Virus record (IMG/VR): IMGVR_UViG_3300032293_000762 | Location: 1-31,507 of that record | Origin: a virus | Direction: 5' to 3' (one strand) | DNA: 31,507 nucleotides | Shown: piece by piece, positions 15,452 through 23,697 of the stretch | Layout of the letters: the number at the start of each line of letters is the position of its first letter | Numbering within the stretch: position 1 is the first letter of the stretch | Position numbers and translations under genes: made by a program | The notes under the pieces: model-generated | What the model was told of the DNA's origin: nothing | Databases searched by the model: none | What the model saw: the letters and a program-made list of their open reading frames with translations, nothing else

Positions 15452-16768
15452 TCATCCTTTTACTCTTTCCTTGAATTTCTTCTTGTATTTAGGCTGAGAA
15501 GTTCCTAGACTTAGCGTTGTTTGGTTTGGAACAGGTATCTTTGGTTGAGAAACCGCAACAGTGCTGTTCAATACACCAGGAACTGGTTGCTGTGTTCCCT
15601 GTAACATCTTCTTTTGCTGTTCCGCCAACTCCTTTTCTGCCTTTTCGGTTTCTTCTATTTTCTTGCGATATTCAACTAGATTATTTTGAATTCTTTGGAA
15701 TTCTGATGGAGGCAATTTTCCACTTGCTATCGCCTTAACACAGGCATCATATCCCTCTTGGAAAGAATGAACATAGTAGGCAGTAGAACCGACTTCATCT
15801 AAAAGCATCCAATCGTACACATCTTGAGAAATAAACAGGATGTCGTGCTTCGGAATGGGAATTGTTAATCCCATTTTCGCATACAGATATCCAATTCGTG
15901 GATATCCATTCATTCTGTAGATACGGGCAATATGATAAAGAGGCTCGGCTCGGCACGGACGGTAATTATATGCTCCAAGGAACAGATTGATAATCTGCTC
16001 TGTAGGCTTGCCTTGCATCATTGCAATAATTGCCATTCGGAATAGAGAATAGAAAACTTCCTCTTCCCACCCACCCATCTTTGCCCGCTTTTCATAGGCA
16101 TCAAAAGACTTGTCCCACTGTTGTGAGTCAAAATAAGACTGTGCAAGATAGAACTGATAGCGTGAATTTAGAGGCTCTTTTTCTAGAGCCTTCTCAAGTA
16201 CTACGGCATCCCGTGCATACTTTTCTGTTGGAGTGATGCCCTTATTACGAGCACCACCTTCCGTGCGAGCCTCAACATGGTAGCCAGGAATATCCAATTT
16301 TGCTAGAGAGAGATCAGGCTTGTTTGGGCAATGGGCATACTCATGCAGTACTCCCTCATAGCACCAGCCTATACCCGTCTTGAATATCTGATTTCTCCAC
16401 CACTCAAAGTTTCCACGCTTGATGCGAACAGAATATCCATCAAAATTTAACTGGTGGGGGAAGTTCATCTCTCCAACAAGATAGTCATCGGCATCAATCA
16501 TCCAGGCATAGTCGCCCTTACCGTCGCACAGTTTAAGCGCAGCAGAACGATTGGTGGCAAAGTCTTGCCATTCATGTTGGTGGAGTTCACCAGGAATACC
16601 CTTTTCGGCAAAGTACTGCTTGATAAGTTCCTGTGTTCCGTCAGTTGAACCTGTATCACAGATAACCCAGTAATCAATGAATTTATAAAGAGAATCAAAG
16701 CACTCTTTGATAATGTGCGTTTCATTCTTCACAATCATTGACAAGACAATCTTCTTCTTTTCACTCAT
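15452..16768 (-). CDS. GT2 glycosyltransferase with C-terminal TPR-like helical region
   Basis: A 438-residue enzyme. The N-terminal GT-A domain starts IVLSMIVKNETHIIKECFDSL, with CDTGSTDGT (38-45) and the metal-binding DADD at 92-95. Residues from about 170 to 340 are helical, with TPR-like repeats (SRYQFYLAQSYFDSQQWDKSFDAYEKRAK). A charged, coiled, low-complexity tail (EETEKAEKELAEQQKKML) ends in Lys-rich sequence. TPR fusion is usual for protein- or LPS-directed GT2 enzymes and may hold a protein acceptor. Base composition is like the phage core genes, unlike the AT-rich genes that lie beside it at higher coordinates. Confidence 0.87.
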   Translation of the reverse strand: MSEKKKIVLSMIVKNETHIIKECFDSLYKFIDYWVICDTGSTDGTQELIKQYFAEKGIPGELHQHEWQDFATNRSAALKLCDGKGDYAWMIDADDYLVGEMNFPHQLNFDGYSVRIKRGNFEWWRNQIFKTGIGWCYEGVLHEYAHCPNKPDLSLAKLDIPGYHVEARTEGGARNKGITPTEKYARDAVVLEKALEKEPLNSRYQFYLAQSYFDSQQWDKSFDAYEKRAKMGGWEEEVFYSLFRMAIIAMMQGKPTEQIINLFLGAYNYRPCRAEPLYHIARIYRMNGYPRIGYLYAKMGLTIPIPKHDILFISQDVYDWMLLDEVGSTAYYVHSFQEGYDACVKAIASGKLPPSEFQRIQNNLVEYRKKIEETEKAEKELAEQQKKMLQGTQQPVPGVLNSTVAVSQPKIPVPNQTTLSLGTSQPKYKKKFKERVKG

Positions 16769-16826
16769 AGTGTATTCCTTTAGTTGGTGTCTATCGCATA
16801 CCGAATATATGTATCAAGTTTTTACA

Positions 16827-17399
16827 TCATTGAATCAATTTCAACTCTACAATACCAGGACTATCCATAGATACGCCAATAATTTTATATTTCGTTTCAT
16901 TCACAAAATCCATAACAGCAGTTGTAACATCTGCACAAAATGTCCAATCATCTATCAATAAATGCGGAATACCCAATCTGTTGCATTCTCTTAAGTCAGA
17001 TAAACAAACTTCATATGAATGATCGCCATCTATCCATGCACAATCAAAACTCTCATCAATACTCTTCATAGTATGAAGAGTGTTTCCTTGTATGAAGTTT
17101 ATACCCTCTGTGCTAGTTTCTTGAAGAACCATATTCACCATATCCTGACACCACTCATGTACATCTAGTGTTGTTATTTTACAATTTGGAAATAGAAGTT
17201 TTACAATGTAGCAAAACTGTGCTTTGTTTGTTCCAGTTTCAAGAAGTTTTGTAGGTTTAATTTGGTTTAACCACTTAATCTTGTATTCCAAATGAGGACC
17301 AGATCCCATTCCCTGTGCATACAGGGTAGAACCTTCTCCTCCTTTTTGATTCAATCTGTTTACAAACTCATAGTTTATTTTTATTGGCATTGATGTCAT
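16827..17399 (-). CDS. Class I SAM-dependent methyltransferase (Methyltransf_24-like)
   Basis: A 190-residue Rossmann methyltransferase. Motif I is KLLETGTNKAQF (51-62), the acidic end of strand 2 is TTLDVHEW (77-83), and AWIDGDHSYEVCLSDL (121-136) is the hallmark of the Methyltransf_24 family often found in glycan clusters. DDW after strand 5 is also present. The ATG has AAGGAACACC before it. It probably O-methylates a sugar or a nucleotide-sugar product; the substrate is not visible. About 58 bases without a gene separate it from the TPR glycosyltransferase; I see no clear promoter there. Confidence 0.8.
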   Translation of the reverse strand: MTSMPIKINYEFVNRLNQKGGEGSTLYAQGMGSGPHLEYKIKWLNQIKPTKLLETGTNKAQFCYIVKLLFPNCKITTLDVHEWCQDMVNMVLQETSTEGINFIQGNTLHTMKSIDESFDCAWIDGDHSYEVCLSDLRECNRLGIPHLLIDDWTFCADVTTAVMDFVNETKYKIIGVSMDSPGIVELKLIQ

Positions 17400-17412
17400 T
17401 GGTGTTCCTTAA

Positions 17413-18228
17413 TTAAGATAAATGGTTCAAAGATTCTTCTATTCGTTTAGCCATTGCTTCTGCGCTATATTTTTCTTTGTAAAATGCATTACCTCTCTCT
17501 ACTAATTCCTGCTTTTCTTTGTTACTCATGTTGTTTATAGATAACACAAGATTTGGAATTTCTCTAGGATCATCATATTCTATAAATGGATGTCCTTTAT
17601 AAAAAGGATAATTTGGTCTTCTGCTTGTAACAATTATATTTCCTGCGACTAGTGCTTCGTGTAGTCGTGCTATCTCTGGACTCATGTAACCAGAGCAACA
17701 AACAGAAACAACGCTGTTTCTCATTTCTTCTTGATATTCTGTAAATGGCAATCCCTTTGCAAATCCATCATTCCACATTATTCTACAATCTTCTCTGCTC
17801 TCTAAAGAAGAGAGAGCATCTCTTACTGCCATTCTTGCTGGAGAAAGCCATAGAGAGGAAAACAAGAGATATTTTCTCTCTTCTATTGTTTTTTGTTGCT
17901 TGAATGGATATTCGTGGTTAAAAACCACAGGCATTGGTATTATCTTTTTGAATCTAAAATAATCAAAAGGAGCATAGTCCTTTAAAATCAACACAACATC
18001 ATCTCTATTATAGTAATAATGAAGACGATGCCATTCATCTTCATGGTCAAAAATTATCTTTGGTTTATTTGAGATTGGTAATGCTGCTATTGTATCGGAT
18101 CTAGTGGGATGGGAAGATACACTATAGAACTCAAACCTTTCCTTTATTTCTTGTGAAAGGGCATCACACATCCTGCTCGTATAATCAGAACGGGGATACT
18201 CTTTGGGAATAATATTGGTGTATTCCAT
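17413..18228 (-). CDS. GT-B-type glycosyltransferase, GT47/exostosin- or GT1-like
   Basis: A 271-residue protein without a GT-A DxD motif. The C-terminal half reads VVSVCCSGYMSPEIARLHEALVAGN in outline (173-197), then IIVTSRRPNYPFYKG, a pattern of GT-B sugar-nucleotide binding (a conserved Glu with EALxAG). Exostosin-like and spore-envelope glycosyltransferases show similar blocks. It ends with helices (NKEKQELVERGNAFYKEKY), usual for GT-B enzymes. It starts 3 bases after the RfbH-like gene. The family call is a resemblance; linkage and sugar are unknown. Confidence 0.65.
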   Translation of the reverse strand: MEYTNIIPKEYPRSDYTSRMCDALSQEIKERFEFYSVSSHPTRSDTIAALPISNKPKIIFDHEDEWHRLHYYYNRDDVVLILKDYAPFDYFRFKKIIPMPVVFNHEYPFKQQKTIEERKYLLFSSLWLSPARMAVRDALSSLESREDCRIMWNDGFAKGLPFTEYQEEMRNSVVSVCCSGYMSPEIARLHEALVAGNIIVTSRRPNYPFYKGHPFIEYDDPREIPNLVLSINNMSNKEKQELVERGNAFYKEKYSAEAMAKRIEESLNHLS

Positions 18229-18231
18229 CGT

Positions 18232-19575
18232 TTATTGCTTTCCACTGATAGTAAAGTATTCGTTAACTTTTGATTCTATGTAGTCCATTTGAACATCTGT
18301 GATAACAGGACTTGTCCCAAGAAAGAAAGTATCCGTTGTTATTTTAGTAGATATTGGGAAATCTCTTTTTGCATCGCCAGAATAAACACCAGAGTATGCT
18401 GGTTGTAGTAAAACATTGCCACCAAAGTAGTTTCTTGTCTGTATCTTATTGTCCTCAAGATACATTGTGAATTCATTTCTCTTCATCTTTACTCCATCTC
18501 TAATTGTCAACGCAAAAGCAAACCAAGAGGGATCTGCCTTATCTGTTGCCTTTGGAAGATGGAAGATATCTTCATACTTTGAGAATACAGAATAAAGACG
18601 ATTGAAATTCTTTTTGCGTAGTTCGATCATCTTATCCAATTTCTTTAGTTGGACAAGACCTATCGCTGCCTGCAAATCTAATGGCTTTATATTATAGCCT
18701 ATCTCTTCATAGACATACTTGTGGTCAAATATTTCGTCTGGAAACTCTGGCAACCAATTGCTAAATCTCTTCTTGCACATACCGTTCTTTAGACAAGAAG
18801 CACCCTTACCAGAACAATAACAACCTCTTCCCCATTCTCGTAGGCTTTTAACGACCATTTCTTGTTCTTCTGTTCTACACGCTACAAATCCACCTTCACC
18901 CATAGTCATGTGATGTGCTGGATAGAAAGAACAAGAGGAAAATTGACCGAAAGAACCAAGAAGTTTTCCGTCATATTTACTACCAAGTGCATCACAACAA
19001 TCCTCTAATAGAATCAAATCGTATCGTTCAACGATATCCATTAGACGATCCATATTTGGAGGATTACCCAATACATGAGCAAATGCTAGAACTCTAGCAC
19101 CATTTTTTGCGGCAGCCTCCACTTGGTCTAGATTTAGATTTAGTGTGTCTAGATCAATGTCAACAAATACTGGTTGGAATCCATTCTGTATAATGGGATT
19201 TATTGTTGTAGGAAAGCCAGCGGCTGGAGTAATTATCTTTGTTCCTGGCTGTAGATTGTATAATTTTCTAGACTTTAGAGCAGAAACCATCAATAGATTT
19301 GCACTTGATCCGCTATTTGTAAGCGCACCATAGTTCTTTCCAAGTCTGCCTCTAAACTGTCTTTCAAAACGGATACCATTATCTCCGAGTGCTAACCAAC
19401 CATCAAGAAAGCATTCAATACCAGCAACAAATTCTTCATCATCAAAATAAGATCCAGCGTATTGAACCGGATCCTTTCCTGGTGTCCAAGATTTTATTTG
19501 TCGCTTTCTTTTAAGTTCTACTAATTCTCTAATCTTGCGATCAATATCATCATTTTCAATATTCACATCAATCAT
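18232..19575 (-). CDS. RfbH/E1-like NDP-4-keto-6-deoxyglucose 3-dehydrase (PLP, His type, Fe-S candidate)
   Basis: DegT/DnrJ/EryC1-fold PLP enzyme of 447 residues. The usual PLP-Lys motif (S-F-Y-P-T-K) is SFYPAHHMTMGEGG here, so His221 replaces the Lys. That exchange marks the C-3 deoxygenating E1 (RfbH/DdhC) and ColD enzymes, which bind PLP/PMP without a Schiff base. A Cys-rich stretch C252, C254, C261, C267, with C193/C194 about 58 residues earlier, fits the [2Fe-2S] cluster of E1 and is absent from ColD. DHKYVYEEIGYNIKPLDLQAAIG agrees with RfbH. It should remove the 3-hydroxyl of a CDP- or dTDP-4-keto-6-deoxyhexose. No E3-type reductase is seen in the window. It overlaps the epimerase gene by 8 bases. 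Confidence 0.88.
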   Translation of the reverse strand: MIDVNIENDDIDRKIRELVELKRKRQIKSWTPGKDPVQYAGSYFDDEEFVAGIECFLDGWLALGDNGIRFERQFRGRLGKNYGALTNSGSSANLLMVSALKSRKLYNLQPGTKIITPAAGFPTTINPIIQNGFQPVFVDIDLDTLNLNLDQVEAAAKNGARVLAFAHVLGNPPNMDRLMDIVERYDLILLEDCCDALGSKYDGKLLGSFGQFSSCSFYPAHHMTMGEGGFVACRTEEQEMVVKSLREWGRGCYCSGKGASCLKNGMCKKRFSNWLPEFPDEIFDHKYVYEEIGYNIKPLDLQAAIGLVQLKKLDKMIELRKKNFNRLYSVFSKYEDIFHLPKATDKADPSWFAFALTIRDGVKMKRNEFTMYLEDNKIQTRNYFGGNVLLQPAYSGVYSGDAKRDFPISTKITTDTFFLGTSPVITDVQMDYIESKVNEYFTISGKQ

Positions 19576-20341
19576 GGTTTAACCTTTTATAAGTTTCCTT
19601 TATACCAAAAAAAAGACCAATCTCATTTATACCACAGCCATGTGGATTTCCACAATAGAATTCCAACTCTTTGCTTTCTTCAACAAGAATAGGAACTGTA
19701 TGTGTATCTAGACTGTTTATGAACTTCGCAATCTCCAACAAGGTATACTTTTGTTCATAAGAACAGTTTATTGTTTTAGGAAGACTTGAATTAGTCAGAT
19801 AAAATTTGACTAAACTTACAAGATCTTCCATATAGTAAAAATCCATGATTTTATTTGAGTGAACCATCATCGGTTGTTTATTGATATACCGTATGATATT
19901 GCTCTTTATAAATCTAGTAGACAATTCATCATGGTCAAATACACCAAATATCCTAATATTGTGGCATTTTTCATCTCTATCAATCTGATCTGCAATCCAT
20001 TTTTTGCTCTTTCCATATGGGGTTTCAATAGAGAATATTTCTGCCCCTGATCCAAACGATATCAATCTGTCAAATTTATCTCTATTATTCATAATGTTTT
20101 TGAACATCAGAACATTATCTTCGTAGACTTTTTCATCATCTTTTTTAAGCCTACTTCCACCAGAAATAGCAGTATGAATAACAACATCAAATTTTTTATC
20201 AATGAACCACCCATTGATAGAGTCGCTATTCAATAGATCAAAGTCATCTCTTGTTATTGTTGTAACTTCATATAAATTTGATAGGGATGGTACTAGACTT
20301 CTGCCAAGATATCCTTTGCTACCTGTCACAAGTATTTTCAT
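19568..20341 (-). CDS. NAD(P)-dependent epimerase/dehydratase (extended SDR)
   Basis: A 257-residue nucleotide-sugar SDR. The dinucleotide motif is TGSKGYLG (6-13 from the chosen start), and the active-site YGKSK gives Tyr-x-x-x-Lys; ISFGSGAEIF supplies the Ser. FDVVIHTAISGG replaces the more usual HLAA. The ATG at 20339-20341 is preferred over one 9 bases upstream because it overlaps the ThDP-enzyme stop as ATGA. It lies between the 3-dehydrase and the ThDP enzyme, so it probably reduces or epimerises the 4-keto sugar made there. That step is inferred from position, not from specificity residues. Confidence 0.82.
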   Translation of the reverse strand: MKILVTGSKGYLGRSLVPSLSNLYEVTTITRDDFDLLNSDSINGWFIDKKFDVVIHTAISGGSRLKKDDEKVYEDNVLMFKNIMNNRDKFDRLISFGSGAEIFSIETPYGKSKKWIADQIDRDEKCHNIRIFGVFDHDELSTRFIKSNIIRYINKQPMMVHSNKIMDFYYMEDLVSLVKFYLTNSSLPKTINCSYEQKYTLLEIAKFINSLDTHTVPILVEESKELEFYCGNPHGCGINEIGLFFGIKETYKRLNHD

Positions 20342-22065
20342 CCAAGCCACCTTATTTCATTGAGTTCACCAGGAATAAATTTCCCATCATCTCCCAATTT
20401 AGCAACAACCTTTGGTTCGTGGTATTCTTCTGGATCAGTAAACACTTCACATACACACGGACCTTCTTTTGACAAGAAATCTTTTAGAACCGAATCTATC
20501 ATCCGATTATTGCTTATTTTACAATAAGGTATATCATATGCATTGATTATTCGTTCAAAGTTTGGAAATGAAACTCCACTATTTTTTTCCGATGCAACAT
20601 ATTTGCCCCCAAAGAAGGCATTTTGCGTGGTCTTGATGGAAAGATATCCTTCATTGTTTAGAAGAATCAGTTTGATTGGTAAATCGTAATGCTTCATCGT
20701 TTGTAGTTCGTGAATGTTTAGATGAAGACTACCATCCCCTTCTATGCAAATAATTTTATGCTTTATCGAAGCCCCCAATGCAGCAGGAAGACCATATCCC
20801 ATCGGAGCACATCCTGTATTTGTAAACAGTCTTTGATTATTTTTTAGATTCAAAACTTGCATGGTGACTATATTTGCAGAACCATCGCTGGTCACGATAT
20901 GACAATCTGTCGGTAGCATTTCAGATAATCTTTCTATAAATGCATAGTGACTGACATACTTTGTTTTGTTTCTATGCCTATCCAACACCTTTGGTGTCTT
21001 ATTAAGACTATTACACTCGTCAAGCCAATCTGATGGTGTTTTGGGAATATCAAATTTGAGCAATGCTTCTATAAATTGCTTTGCATCAGAATGTATTGCC
21101 ATATGCGGAAAAATAGTTGGCTTTGATAATTCTGCTGAATCTATATCAACATATACACGATGTGCTTGTTTTGCAAATCCTTTGAAATTGTAACCAGTTT
21201 GACGAACATATAGTCTTGACCCTATTGATAGCAAGAAATCACACTCACTTAATAGATTGTTTGCACATATTTGTGCGTGTGTTCCAAAACGACCACAGTA
21301 ATAACGATAATCGCTATTTACGATATCATTTCCATTTACAGCAGATATCACTGGTATGTCTGTTCTTCTTAAGAGTTCTTGTAAATGTTCTTCTGCTTTA
21401 CCAAGCCTAATTCCATTACCAACAATCAAAAGAGGCTTCTTTGCTTTTTCCCATTGGTGTATCACTTCTACGATTTCATCTTCTGATGCATTAGGAATCT
21501 CTATTGGTTCTGTAAAACCAACAAGAGCATCTGGTTCTATATTTTCTGATTGAATGTCTAAAGGAATATCAACCCAAACAGGACCAGGTCTTCCAGATGT
21601 AGCCAATGCACAGGCTTTTTCTAAATGAAAACGAATTTCTTTAGAATCATTAACCTGAACAGCATATTTTGTCATATTCTTAACAGACTCAACTATATTA
21701 AACTCTTGATCTCCTAATTGACGCAAACCAAGACCTGTGTGATTGGTTGTCATATTTTTATTAACTTGTCCACTGATTACAATCACAGGAATAGAATCAA
21801 GCCAACTACAAAGAGTACCTGTCATTGCATTAGTGCCACCAGGTCCACTAGTGACTACACAGGCTCCCAACTTATTGTTGATTCTTGCATATCCCTCTGC
21901 TGCAATAGAGGCTGCTTGTTCGTGATGGGTAGCAACATATTGAACTCCCTCTGTTTTGCCAAGAGAATCTATCAAAAAAATACAGCCACCACCAGATACC
22001 GTAAATATTGTATCTACTCCATATTTGTCACGAAGAAATTGAATTACATAATCAGATAGACGCAT
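20338..22065 (-). CDS. Thiamine diphosphate enzyme, acetolactate-synthase-like (possible YerE-type sugar-branching enzyme)
   Basis: A 575-residue ThDP enzyme. The catalytic Glu is Glu49 in HHEQAASIAAEGYAR; VTSGPGGTNAMTG and GDQEFN follow, as in the acetolactate synthase family. The ThDP/Mg motif begins GDGSLHLN at 443 and ends NN near 471. A stand-alone catabolic or branched-chain role is unlikely inside a sugar cluster. In Yersinia, YerE is a related enzyme that adds a two-carbon unit from pyruvate to C-4 of a CDP-3,6-dideoxy-4-keto sugar, the product of the RfbH-type step. The same pairing is present here. AGAGGAAG precedes the ATG; it overlaps the cyclase gene by 14 bases. Substrate is inferred. 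Confidence 0.85.
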   Translation of the reverse strand: MRLSDYVIQFLRDKYGVDTIFTVSGGGCIFLIDSLGKTEGVQYVATHHEQAASIAAEGYARINNKLGACVVTSGPGGTNAMTGTLCSWLDSIPVIVISGQVNKNMTTNHTGLGLRQLGDQEFNIVESVKNMTKYAVQVNDSKEIRFHLEKACALATSGRPGPVWVDIPLDIQSENIEPDALVGFTEPIEIPNASEDEIVEVIHQWEKAKKPLLIVGNGIRLGKAEEHLQELLRRTDIPVISAVNGNDIVNSDYRYYCGRFGTHAQICANNLLSECDFLLSIGSRLYVRQTGYNFKGFAKQAHRVYVDIDSAELSKPTIFPHMAIHSDAKQFIEALLKFDIPKTPSDWLDECNSLNKTPKVLDRHRNKTKYVSHYAFIERLSEMLPTDCHIVTSDGSANIVTMQVLNLKNNQRLFTNTGCAPMGYGLPAALGASIKHKIICIEGDGSLHLNIHELQTMKHYDLPIKLILLNNEGYLSIKTTQNAFFGGKYVASEKNSGVSFPNFERIINAYDIPYCKISNNRMIDSVLKDFLSKEGPCVCEVFTDPEEYHEPKVVAKLGDDGKFIPGELNEIRWLG

Positions 22066-23077
22066 ACACTTCCTCTAATACTTCCAATACTAAAGAATGA
22101 TCTTGTATTTCTGTAACAAATGGTTTATTTCCATTCATCAAAACCATTGTTAGTTTTCCTGTACTCTTCTTATCAGCAAGAACTAATGGTAAAAGTTTTT
22201 CGAAATCAAACCAACTCTCTTCAAATTTTAGTTGACTCTTTGATAAGAGATTAAATCCATTTTTGTCGATAATATCATATTGCTCATTTTGATAGCCGAA
22301 CTTTTTTGATATTCTCATTGCAATAATTGAACCAACTATAACTGCTATTCCATGAGGAATTTTATAGTTAGAGATAGATTCTATGCTATGTCCAAATGTG
22401 TGTCCAAAATTTAGAAATCTTCTATTTCCTCTATCGAACTCATCATCTTCGATGATACTGATTTTATATTCAAGCCCATCATGTACCATCTTTAAAATGT
22501 CACCATCAATATCAAAAGAATCCATCTTATTTTGAAGAATATGAAATTTGTATATTTCTCCAAATCCACTGATTACATCAAGAGTTGACAGAGTTTCTAT
22601 AAATTTTGGACAAACGATAATCTCATCTGGTGGATAAAATGTACCTAGAATATTTTTTCTACTTAAATGATTCAATGATGTCTTTCCACCAATGCAACTA
22701 TCAGCCTGAGAAAGAAGTGTTGTTGGTACTAATGTATAGTCAATCCCTCTACAATATGTTGATGCACAAAATCCAACAAGGTCTTGTAGAATGCCACCAC
22801 CAATAACAACTAGTTTGGTATTAATGTTTGCTCTTTTCTCTATAAGACGATTATAAATCTCAATTGCACCATCTATGTTTTTTCTATCCTCTATACACTC
22901 TACGATTATTGGATCTTTCAAAGAAAGAGAGGGATATAAATTAGCAACATTGGAGTCTATAACTGTAATGATTCTATTCTGATTTAGAATATCAGCAATA
23001 TCCCCAATACTATCGGTAAATTCAACCGAGTATCTTTTCATTTTAGAATCAACAGATAATCTCAATGAGCCGTACAC
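22052..23077 (-). CDS. 3-dehydroquinate-synthase-like sugar phosphate cyclase
   Basis: A 341-residue member of the DHQS fold, which uses NAD+ and a metal to cyclise a keto-sugar phosphate. VVIGGGILQDLVGFCASTYCRG, LVPTTLLSQADSCIGGKT and NILGTFYPP are the family cofactor and phosphate blocks. The metal ligands are Glu174 and, 16 residues apart, His226 and His242; Lys177 follows the Glu as in AroB. HGI replaces the HGE of true AroB proteins, and no other shikimate gene is near, so a cyclitol- or valiolone-type product is as likely as dehydroquinate. The start is GTG, with GGAGG 6 bases before it; an ATG 36 bases downstream has no such site. Confidence 0.85.
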   Translation of the reverse strand: MYGSLRLSVDSKMKRYSVEFTDSIGDIADILNQNRIITVIDSNVANLYPSLSLKDPIIVECIEDRKNIDGAIEIYNRLIEKRANINTKLVVIGGGILQDLVGFCASTYCRGIDYTLVPTTLLSQADSCIGGKTSLNHLSRKNILGTFYPPDEIIVCPKFIETLSTLDVISGFGEIYKFHILQNKMDSFDIDGDILKMVHDGLEYKISIIEDDEFDRGNRRFLNFGHTFGHSIESISNYKIPHGIAVIVGSIIAMRISKKFGYQNEQYDIIDKNGFNLLSKSQLKFEESWFDFEKLLPLVLADKKSTGKLTMVLMNGNKPFVTEIQDHSLVLEVLEEVYASI

Positions 23078-23697
23078 TGATAACCTCCATCAATTCTAAT
23101 ATTCTGACCAGAAATGAATGTATTTTTGATTGTCAAAAAATAAACAAGTTCTGCTACTTCTTCGGGCAATCCTAATCTTTTTACAGGAACAATATTAGAC
23201 AAACGAATCAGTTCTTCTGAAGAATTATTTTTACGAGTTAAATCTGTTTCTATAAACCCAGGAGATACTGTATTTGAAAGAATACCCATAGATGCATATT
23301 CTGCGGTCAAAGATAATGTCATAGAATGAAGAGCAGATTTGCTTGCAGCATACGCTGATCTTTTTTCTTTAGCCAAATCAATCCATATGCTTCCTATATT
23401 GATGATTCTACCAAATCTTCTCTCCACCATATGAGGAATGCACTGTTGAATAATCTCTAAAGGAGATAGATAATTTACTCGCATTACTTCAGTAGAAGAA
23501 ATTTCACAAAATTTCTTCAGTGGGTTAATACCGGCGTTATTTATTACTATGTCAAAAGAACAGTCATTCAAAACTACAGGATGAGAAAGATCGAGTTCTT
23601 CTCTAGTTGGACAATAAACATCATGTCCATCACAAATAAATCTTTCTACTATAGCCTTTCCTATTCCTCTAGACCCACCAGTAATCAATACTCTCAT
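23062..23697 (-). CDS. Classical short-chain dehydrogenase/reductase
   Basis: A 211-residue SDR of the FabG type. It has TGGSRGIGKA (6-15) for NAD(P), NNAG (53-56), an active-site Ser103 in INIGSIW, and Tyr116-x-x-x-Lys120 in YAASK. The C-terminus ends in the usual DGGY block. It is short compared with the typical 240-260 residues, with a brief N-terminal linker region, but all catalytic residues are there. Its start overlaps the aldolase-like gene by 4 bases (ATGA) and its end overlaps the cyclase by 16. It probably reduces a keto intermediate of the same pathway, possibly the ring ketone left by the cyclase. Confidence 0.88.
   Translation of the reverse strand: MRVLITGGSRGIGKAIVERFICDGHDVYCPTREELDLSHPVVLNDCSFDIVINNAGINPLKKFCEISSTEVMRVNYLSPLEIIQQCIPHMVERRFGRIINIGSIWIDLAKEKRSAYAASKSALHSMTLSLTAEYASMGILSNTVSPGFIETDLTRKNNSSEELIRLSNIVPVKRLGLPEEVAELVYFLTIKNTFISGQNIRIDGGYQCTAH
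23084..23088 (-). promoter_or_regulatory. Ribosome binding site supporting the GTG start of the cyclase
   Basis: Minus strand GGAGG, 6 bases before the GTG at 23075-23077. It lies inside the codons for the C-terminal Gly-Gly-Tyr of the preceding SDR, so part of the match may reflect coding constraint. Confidence 0.4.

Noticed and set aside
17061-17081. 9-bp perfect inverted repeat with 3-base loop in the methyltransferase gene
   Set aside because: It is internal to a coding region, has no T-tract, and one such repeat is not surprising in 31 kb.
18232-19575. Calling the PLP protein a sugar aminotransferase
   Set aside because: The PLP lysine is replaced by His221, which is the mark of 3-dehydrases, so transamination through a Schiff base is unlikely.
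22052-23077. Calling the cyclase AroB of the shikimate pathway
   Set aside because: No other aro gene is near, and the HGE motif is altered; sugar-cluster context favours another cyclase substrate.
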